Shown one piece after another: positions 58,482 through 64,000 of a stretch of 64,000 nucleotides of DNA. Source of the stretch: Gyrodactylus bullatarudis. Its lineage: Eukaryota; Platyhelminthes; Monogenea; Gyrodactylidea; Gyrodactylidae. The DNA is taken from assembly GCA_012064415.1 (NCBI GenBank), contig SSNU01000051.1, positions 27,102-91,101 on the forward strand, written 5' to 3'. Numbering within the stretch: the stretch's first letter is position 1; every line of letters begins with the position of its first letter. A program made the position numbers and the translations under genes. The notes under the pieces were generated by a model, which saw nothing but the letters and a program-made list of their open reading frames with translations, was not told where the DNA came from and did not search any database.

Positions 58482-58637
58482 GATAAATCAGGGAAGACAA
58501 GAACGTGCAACAATGTTGGTGATACAAAATCTGAATGTTGATGTATTTTAAAACAACTTATAATCATTAATGTCAATCTGAGTTTGTTTGAATATTTACA
58601 GTTTTTAACATTGACTATTAGTTCAAGCTACATATCA
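58481..58637 (-). repeat. 5' LTR
   Basis: 157 bp copy on the upstream side of the element, flanked by gcaga. Confidence 0.93.
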
Positions 58638-58671
58638 GCAGATTTTTCACAGATCAAGTTTTAAACTGAGC

Positions 58672-59764
58672 TTATAGTGAAGCTAATTGATATTATGTTA
58701 GGAATCTATGATTTTTACAGAAATCTCGATATTTTCATCAAAAATTCGAATATGTTAAAGAATTTTTTTTACCAGTTGAATAAAAAATTTCTGAAAAAAA
58801 TCTTTTTAATGAAATATATGGCCATTTCGATTTGGCGCCAAAATCCCATTTTTTCGAACTTAGAACTGAAAATTTTTATTGATGTGAAAAATGGAGGTTG
58901 TTCAAAAGAGTTTTTTCAGGATCAAGATTAGACAAGAAAATCAATTCAACTGAATCTCATCTGATGCATAGCCTTATTACAGGTAGAAGCTCTGTAAAGT
59001 GACGAGAGTTGTGCGAATGTGCAAGTATACTTTTCTTATATACCATTTCTACCCCAAATCTCATGAATAATAGACCAATAGAAATTGAGTATTTGTCGGC
59101 CAATCAGAATCGAGCAACATTCCTCCTACAATTTCCCAAGGTCCCAAATATATTTTGCTACCAGAATCTCAAATTTTTCAATAGGTTGATGAAATTTTGT
59201 AGATGTTCTCAATCTTTTATTCTGATTAATTTCCACTTCGAATTTTTTTTCTATCTTATCAGGAAGAGACCGTAGCAAAAAGAGCTAAAGCAGCAGTCAG
59301 TCAGACTTAAATTTAGTACCATTATATTCAGCATGAAATTTAGAGTAAACTTGGAAATTTTCAAGCTTCTATTCTAAAATATATGGCTTAAATTCGATTT
59401 TGAAATCAGTCTCAGATTTTGAATGATTTTAGATGAAAATTCCAAAAAAGTCATTTTTCCTTTTTCCGATCCGATACCCCTCCCCATGATTAGTCATGGG
59501 GTTGACCATTTGTACATTGTACATACATAGGTGTGAATACAAACATGTCAATCAAAGCTGTCACACTGTTCTCTTCCTTTTACATAGAATAGTGGTTTCT
59601 ACACACATACGCACCACTATCACAATGAACATAGAGTGGGTCACACACACACTTTCTATAGAATGTAATGTAAAATCCTATCAAAAAAAAATTTTGAATT
59701 CTTAATGAAAATATCGAGATTTCTTTAAAAATCATAGATTCCAAACTTCATATCAACTAACTTT
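58672..59764. mobile_element. Foldback element (copy with divergent centre)
   Basis: Left end 'ggaatctatgatttttacag' followed by aaatctcgatattttcat. The right end in reverse is 'ggaatctatgatttttaaag' with the same following bases. The ends belong to the foldback family. The centre (about 58950-59690) does not obviously pair and may be a nested insertion. Confidence 0.6.
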
Positions 59765-60054
59765 ACGTTATTGTGCAAAAAACAAACTATAAATTTCCAA
59801 TACAATTCTAAAATCAAATTCCGAACGATTAATCGAAAAACATCTTTGAGGATCTATTGAATGCACAATTTTAAAAATATTCTCAACAATACAGTCAATT
59901 TCACACATGACGAGGCGAATTATCCTCTCTGCCCTTTCTAGAATTTGTTTTATACTAAACCGGCTAGCCAATAATATTGCTCCATTTCAATGACAAATGA
60001 GAATCGACTTTCCTTCTCAACATTGCTCGTTTCATTATTTTAGTTCTAAATTAA

Positions 60055-60189
60055 ATGTATTACTTTGTACCAGTTTGGAATCATGATCATCGTTGAGACA
60101 AAAGTGAATAATAGGAAGGGGGTTTTCTTACAGGGTATCTTGTCAAGACCCCTTTTTACACACTAGTCTGTACAAAGTAATACATCCAG
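60055..60189. repeat. Short inverted repeat (135 bp)
   Basis: tgtattactttgtaccag near the left and its near reverse complement ctgtacaaagtaatacatc near the right. Possibly a very small MITE. No duplication found. Confidence 0.4.
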
Positions 60190-60517
60190 TCAAGAATTCT
60201 CAAGGGGGTGCTACTACATTGTGGGGACATGTTTTGATTACGTCATCGGTAAGAAAAAAACGGGGGTCTGTAACTAGAGTCAGATTGAAAAGTGAATATT
60301 TTTTCCATTTTATTTGATATCTAAAAATGGACCATTCCAACTTTGAGCTTTTCTAGCTTCCAGCGGCTAAACTTAAGATGAGCCTAACACCCTATAATTG
60401 TTAATATATCCCTTGTAAGTAGTTATGCAATATAAAAATATAATATAATTAATTAATATTTTAATAAAAAGCATTAAATACTCACATCAGTTAATTTATT
60501 GACAACATGAATTTAAT

Positions 60518-60549
60518 TTGAAGTGCTATTTTTTATTTAAGTTAACTCA
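60518..60549. repeat. 32-bp direct repeat, left
   Basis: Starts ttgaagtgctattttttat and is repeated exactly at 61201-61232. The two bracket the Merlin C-terminal fragment. Confidence 0.75.
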
Positions 60550-60801
60550 TTAGTATTCGTCTCTTTATTATTTATTTTGAATACTTACAATTATCATTAT
60601 TTTGCAATACCATTATTACCATGCGCCTGTTTACAAATCATGATAAAGATATGTTATCTATTTCAATCAACTTAAAATTTATACAGTTCATATATTAAAG
60701 ATAAGTTGAGAAATCAGAACTAAGCTATGGTTCAATCTTCATCTAGTTAACTCAAATTTTATCAAGTATATATTTAAAACATTTAAGTTAATTAAGAATA
60801 T

Positions 60802-61101
60802 TTATTCAATAGGATATAGTTGATGCATAATTCTCAGGAACTCTTGCATCCTATTCTCTTTGTAAAAATGTTTGAAAAGATACTCAGAAATATAAGATTC
60901 AATCAAATCTCCTCTCTTATTTCTTATATTCTTGAACATTCGTTTGAATGCTCCCCAAATGGCTTCAATTCTATTAGTATGAAGTCCCTCGTTATTTACA
61001 AATTCTTTCTTGTGACACACTGTGGACACAATGTTCATCTGAATACTTGAAAACAGGCCAGTTTTAATCCAACACAAGTATATTCGATCCTCAAATACCA
61101 A
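60802..61101 (-). pseudogene. Merlin (ISXO2-like) transposase, C-terminal part
   Basis: About 99 residues with the C-terminal catalytic signature: FVNNEGLHTNRIEAIWGAFK, then YISEYLFKHFY. ISXO2-like enzymes have 'HTN-IE--W--LKR' with the third catalytic glutamate. The upstream catalytic part is missing in this orientation. An N-terminal fragment of the same family reads away from it at 61272. Confidence 0.75.
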
Positions 61102-61200
61102 TAAAATTACATTTAATACTCCAATATATGATTAAGTTATGTCATTGACTTTACTATTAAATTTTTTGAAAATGCTTCTGGTGTAAACAAAACATGTATT

Positions 61201-61232
61201 TTGAAGTGCTATTTTTTATTTAAGTTAACTCA
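61201..61232. repeat. 32-bp direct repeat, right
   Basis: Exact copy of 60518-60549. Confidence 0.75.
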
Positions 61233-61271
61233 ATAAAAGACAATAAAATTTTCACCAATTCGAAATTCATC

Positions 61272-61645
61272 ATGCCCGAACAAAACATATTCAATTATCC
61301 CCTAAGTGGAATATTCTTCGATAATGTTGAAAAATTAAATATTGTTAATTTAATGTCAAGTCATGAAGATCACTTGGGAACAATTCAAATGAGTCAGAGA
61401 CTTGGATTAATAGCTACTAGCCACAAGCATACTTGTGGAGAGATAATGAAGCTAAACAAAAAATCCCAGGCGATCGACCAATATGAGTTTTTCTGTAATA
61501 AGTGCAGGAAATTTGTTAGCATTCGAACTGGTAGGTTTTGTTAATTAATTATTTTCAGGAACATTTTTTGCTGGTTCAAGGTTGGCGATTGTCCAGATCC
61601 TTACCATAATTTATATGGTTCTAAAATCAGCTACGAATCTAGAAT
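61272..61645 (+). pseudogene. Merlin transposase, N-terminal part with a micro-intron
   Basis: The first exon (to about 61530) gives a zinc-binding N-terminal domain: HKHTCGEIMKL then FFCNKCRKFVSIRTG. A 28-bp intron (gtaggt...ttttcag) fits, after which the frame continues as TFFAGSRLAIVQILTIIYM and stops near 61643. This is the usual 'C---M-L----W-C--C---VSIR-GTFF--S' N-terminus. The catalytic domain is absent downstream, so the gene is broken. Confidence 0.65.
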
Positions 61646-62324
61646 AAATTTGTGACATAGTCATGATATCAGTGCCAACAGTAAGGAAATCGAATCAGCT
61701 GAGTTCAGTTTTTCACGCTGATTCTCGTGGTGCCATTCGTTTTTTTCTCAAAATTTTTTTACGGCCACCAGCGGCCATTAAAGTTTTTACTGAGTAACTT
61801 TTTTCTAGAACGTATAACTCTCTCATTTTTTCACGTACACAAACGAAATTAGGCATAAATGAGAGTTAAATGATCAAAAAAGATGATGAAATGTGTTCTA
61901 GTTCTGAAATCTCGATTTTTATACAAATTTTTACTGAATAAGTGCTCAAAATTCGATTTTCCAAAGTAAAATTGAGTAAGAAAATTATTACTAGCATAAA
62001 GTTTATACCAGTTCATTCGTCTTGTCGAGCTGATCAAGAATATGTAACTTTCATTTTTGTAGGTAATTCCTGTGAAAAGTTATAAGTCCTCAAAGTTTCG
62101 AATATATCACCAGAAGTGACCAGAAGTGAATGTAATTTTTACATTTTACATACACTGTGCAGGGCATTGTGTAATGTCAACATCTGTTACATATAATCTT
62201 CTCTTCCCCTAGTATTATGTGTCGCAATTCTGCCTCTTATTGACCAATCAGAGTAGAGTATTTTTCAGTGAACAAATTAAGAAAAATTTATGATAAAAAG
62301 TTATACTATTATGCATTTATCTTT
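61646..62324. other. Gene-free stretch with one copy of a direct repeat
   Basis: 61915-61985 ('atacaaatttttactgaata' onward to 'gagtaagaaaattatta') recurs at 63044-63112 in the same orientation. Otherwise no gene is seen. Confidence 0.5.
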
Positions 62325-63020
62325 TCAATTTCTAGATATAAACCAGCAATAATCACTAAGAATTCCTTCTTTATTTTCACCTAAGAATCTTTCTTCAAAG
62401 TTTTTCAACTCCTGGTGGAATCTCTCGCCACGCTGATCTGTGGTTCTGTCTTGAGGCAATTTATTTAAATGACTCCACAGCAAATGCACTTCATAACTCA
62501 TATGCACTTTAATTGTCTTAAAACAATGAATTAAATGGCCAATTCTTCCACGAATACCGTCCTTTTGATCATAGTTTATAGCAGAAAAAACATTCGAAAT
62601 AGCTTGTATTGCTTTGACTTGAGGATAAGTCAATGTTCTGTGAAAATCCTTATCTTCAAGTATTTTGTTAACTTGAGGACCTATGAAGGCCCCCTTTTCT
62701 GCTTTTGCAAAGATCATTTTGTATTTGTCTGCTAAAAATCTATGATTGTCTTCAGACAAACTCTTAACAAATTGTGCAAATACTCCTAACTTCAAGTGGA
62801 GAACTGGCAGAATAATTCTTGTAAAATTTACAAGAGGAACATTGAATCTCGAATGGTCATCTGTAATCAATCGTGGGGGCCAGTCCCTTAAGAAATAGTG
62901 ATTGACATCATCTCTTGAGTTCCAGAGGCAGAAACAACAAGGGTACCCCGAATACCCCCCACTTATTCCATTCAATATCGAAACAATTTTTAAACCACAG
63001 AGAATTTTCCAATTTTGTAT
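62325..63020 (-). pseudogene. Transposon-associated protein, C-terminal fragment
   Basis: About 230 residues, starting NWKILCGLKIVSILNGISGG. It contains YPCCFCLWNSRDD, ILPVLHLKLGVFAQFVKSL, IGPQVNKILEDKDF and RGERFHQELKNFEERF, and ends LSDYCWFISR. I recognise this pattern from a highly repeated, uncharacterised protein family found in many arthropod and other invertebrate genomes, always in transposon-like settings; its chemistry is not known to me. There is no ATG and no upstream domain here, so this is either the last exon of a larger gene or a fragment. Direct repeats of about 70 bp lie on both sides (61915 and 63044). Confidence 0.6.
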
Positions 63021-63253
63021 ATCTTTATAATGAAATCAATTCTTATACAAATTTTTACTGAATACGTGTTCAAAACTCGATTTTCCAAAGTAAAATTGAG
63101 TAAGAAAATTATTAGTGTAATTACATACAAGTATATGTACAACAGTCGATTCGGATATATAATTAATGGTGTGACGGATTAATTGACAGTAATGTGACTA
63201 AAAAATAAACTCTAATCAAAAAGAAAGTTTATATTTCAATTTGAGAACATTAT

Positions 63254-64000
63254 TTATTCGATTAAATCTTGTTTATCCATTATAATATGAAAATATTTTT
63301 CAACATGTATGGCACATTGAGAAATTGTAGCTGGAGATAACTGTCTTATATCTCGTTCAGCCCCAATTTCTAAAATTCTCATGTTATATTCACATTTTGG
63401 AAGATCACCTTCAGTTCTTGAATAATCGATAATATCTTGTCTTCTCTCATTCAATAGCTTTTTACTTGGCTTTTAAATGAGCTCCAAACCTTTTCAAGGA
63501 ATAAGGAGCTAGCAATTACAGGGAAAAAGACCATCATTCTGACATTTTTCCTTCAAATAAATGAGATAATCTTTGAAACTGTCTTTTTTCAAGCTTCCTC
63601 TTTTTATTTTGAAGTCAATTAACCTTTGATTTGAAATTACTTCTATACAATGGAGATTCTGACCTTTGGAGTTTGTGTCAACCACGTTACATTTCTCCTC
63701 AATACTTGAGATCTTGAACAGTATAAATTAAAGTTTGTTTCGTCTTGATAAAGGATTCAGCTCTGTGTTCGAATAATATTTCCAAATATTCGAATCTTTT
63801 CTGTTTATTATTTTCAGTGTTAATATTCATAGGGATATGTTGCATCTTTTTTAATGTGAAGAATTATCCATTTAGCCAATTTCTTACACTTGAAATTGAC
63901 AGTGACTCATTAAAATTTCGTTCGTGGTGAAGACAGTACTCTTTAAGTGTTGCTGCTGGATTTTCTTCGATAAATTCAATAAGACTCTGAACCTTAACTT
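63254..64000 (-). pseudogene. Tc1/IS630-type transposase, degraded second copy
   Basis: Reading inward from 64000: an HTH-like segment (KVQSLIEFIEENPAATLKEY, ending SSVRNWLNG) interrupted by a stop near 63870. Next come relics of the central part in several frames, then the C-terminal 66 residues intact at 63254-63454 (DYSRTEGDLPKCEYNMRILE). It has many stops and is inactive. It continues beyond the window. It is the same family as 1-316. Confidence 0.7.

Larger units (their letters stand above)
54859..58637 (-). mobile_element. Ty3/gypsy-type LTR retrotransposon, full length
   Basis: Two 157-bp LTRs (54859-55015 and 58481-58637) begin TG and end CA. They differ at one base that I can see (54980 versus 58602) and are flanked by the 5-bp target duplication gcaga (54854-54858, 58638-58642). 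In the minus direction the interior begins directly after the 5' LTR with TGGTGACATGGG (primer binding site starting TGG) and ends with a purine tract GAAGTGAAGGA before the 3' LTR. Gene order is gag, protease, reverse transcriptase, RNase H, integrase, which is the Ty3 order. At 3,779 bp it is short for the group because gag is small. Confidence 0.93.

Noticed and set aside
1..64000. tRNA genes, rRNA, CRISPR arrays or bacterial operons
   Set aside because: No cloverleaf, rRNA core or spaced repeat array was seen, and the genes are spliced animal genes.

Overview
This window is nuclear DNA from an AT-rich animal, probably an invertebrate. The evidence is spliced genes for animal housekeeping proteins, long introns packed with transposon debris, and several transposon classes at once. 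The species cannot be fixed from the sequence. One clue is intron size: many introns are only 26-39 bp, the smallest lie near the 5' ends of genes, and later introns reach kilobases. That gradient is known from schistosome flatworms, but I do not claim the window is a flatworm.

Layout: 1-316 is the end of a Tc1/IS630-type transposase. 1843-3255 (-) is an intronless secreted protein gene. 3714-4515 is a Merlin-type element. 4637-6483 (-) is NDUFV1 (complex I), 6927-8936 (-) is VMP1 (autophagy/ER scramblase), and 9433-10742 (-) is an eIF4A DEAD-box helicase, head to head with a FAM136A homologue (10850-11281 +). 12307-13737 (+) is a second secreted paralogue. 14703-31923 (-) is TRAPPC8 in 21 exons; its introns hold a third secreted paralogue (23122-24465), a mariner relic, a Penelope endonuclease piece, a hammerhead-like motif, a piggyBac-type MITE and long foldback elements. 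33336-33976 (+) is RHO1, 34366-41130 (+) a heat shock factor, 42572-46978 (-) CDC27/APC3, and 47122-54659 (+) a POGZ/ZNF280-like zinc finger protein. 54859-58637 is a complete-length Ty3-type LTR retrotransposon with broken reading frames. The last 5 kb holds Merlin fragments, a transposon-associated gene fragment and a second Tc1/IS630-type copy.

Three pairs of genes sit head to head with 107-145 bp between start codons (eIF4A/FAM136A, TRAPPC8/RHO1, CDC27/zinc finger), so shared bidirectional promoters look common. The TRAPPC8/RHO1 promoter, with the first exons of TRAPPC8, is present twice as a 1,267-bp direct tandem duplication with 9 bp of microhomology at the breakpoints.

The most novel item is a family of three intronless genes for secreted proteins that I cannot assign to any known family. 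They share a cysteine-bearing core at the same position (about residues 133-158). Exon structures given for NDUFV1, VMP1, eIF4A, RHO1, HSF, CDC27 and the zinc finger gene all close in frame; TRAPPC8 closes except for one extra base in exon 10.
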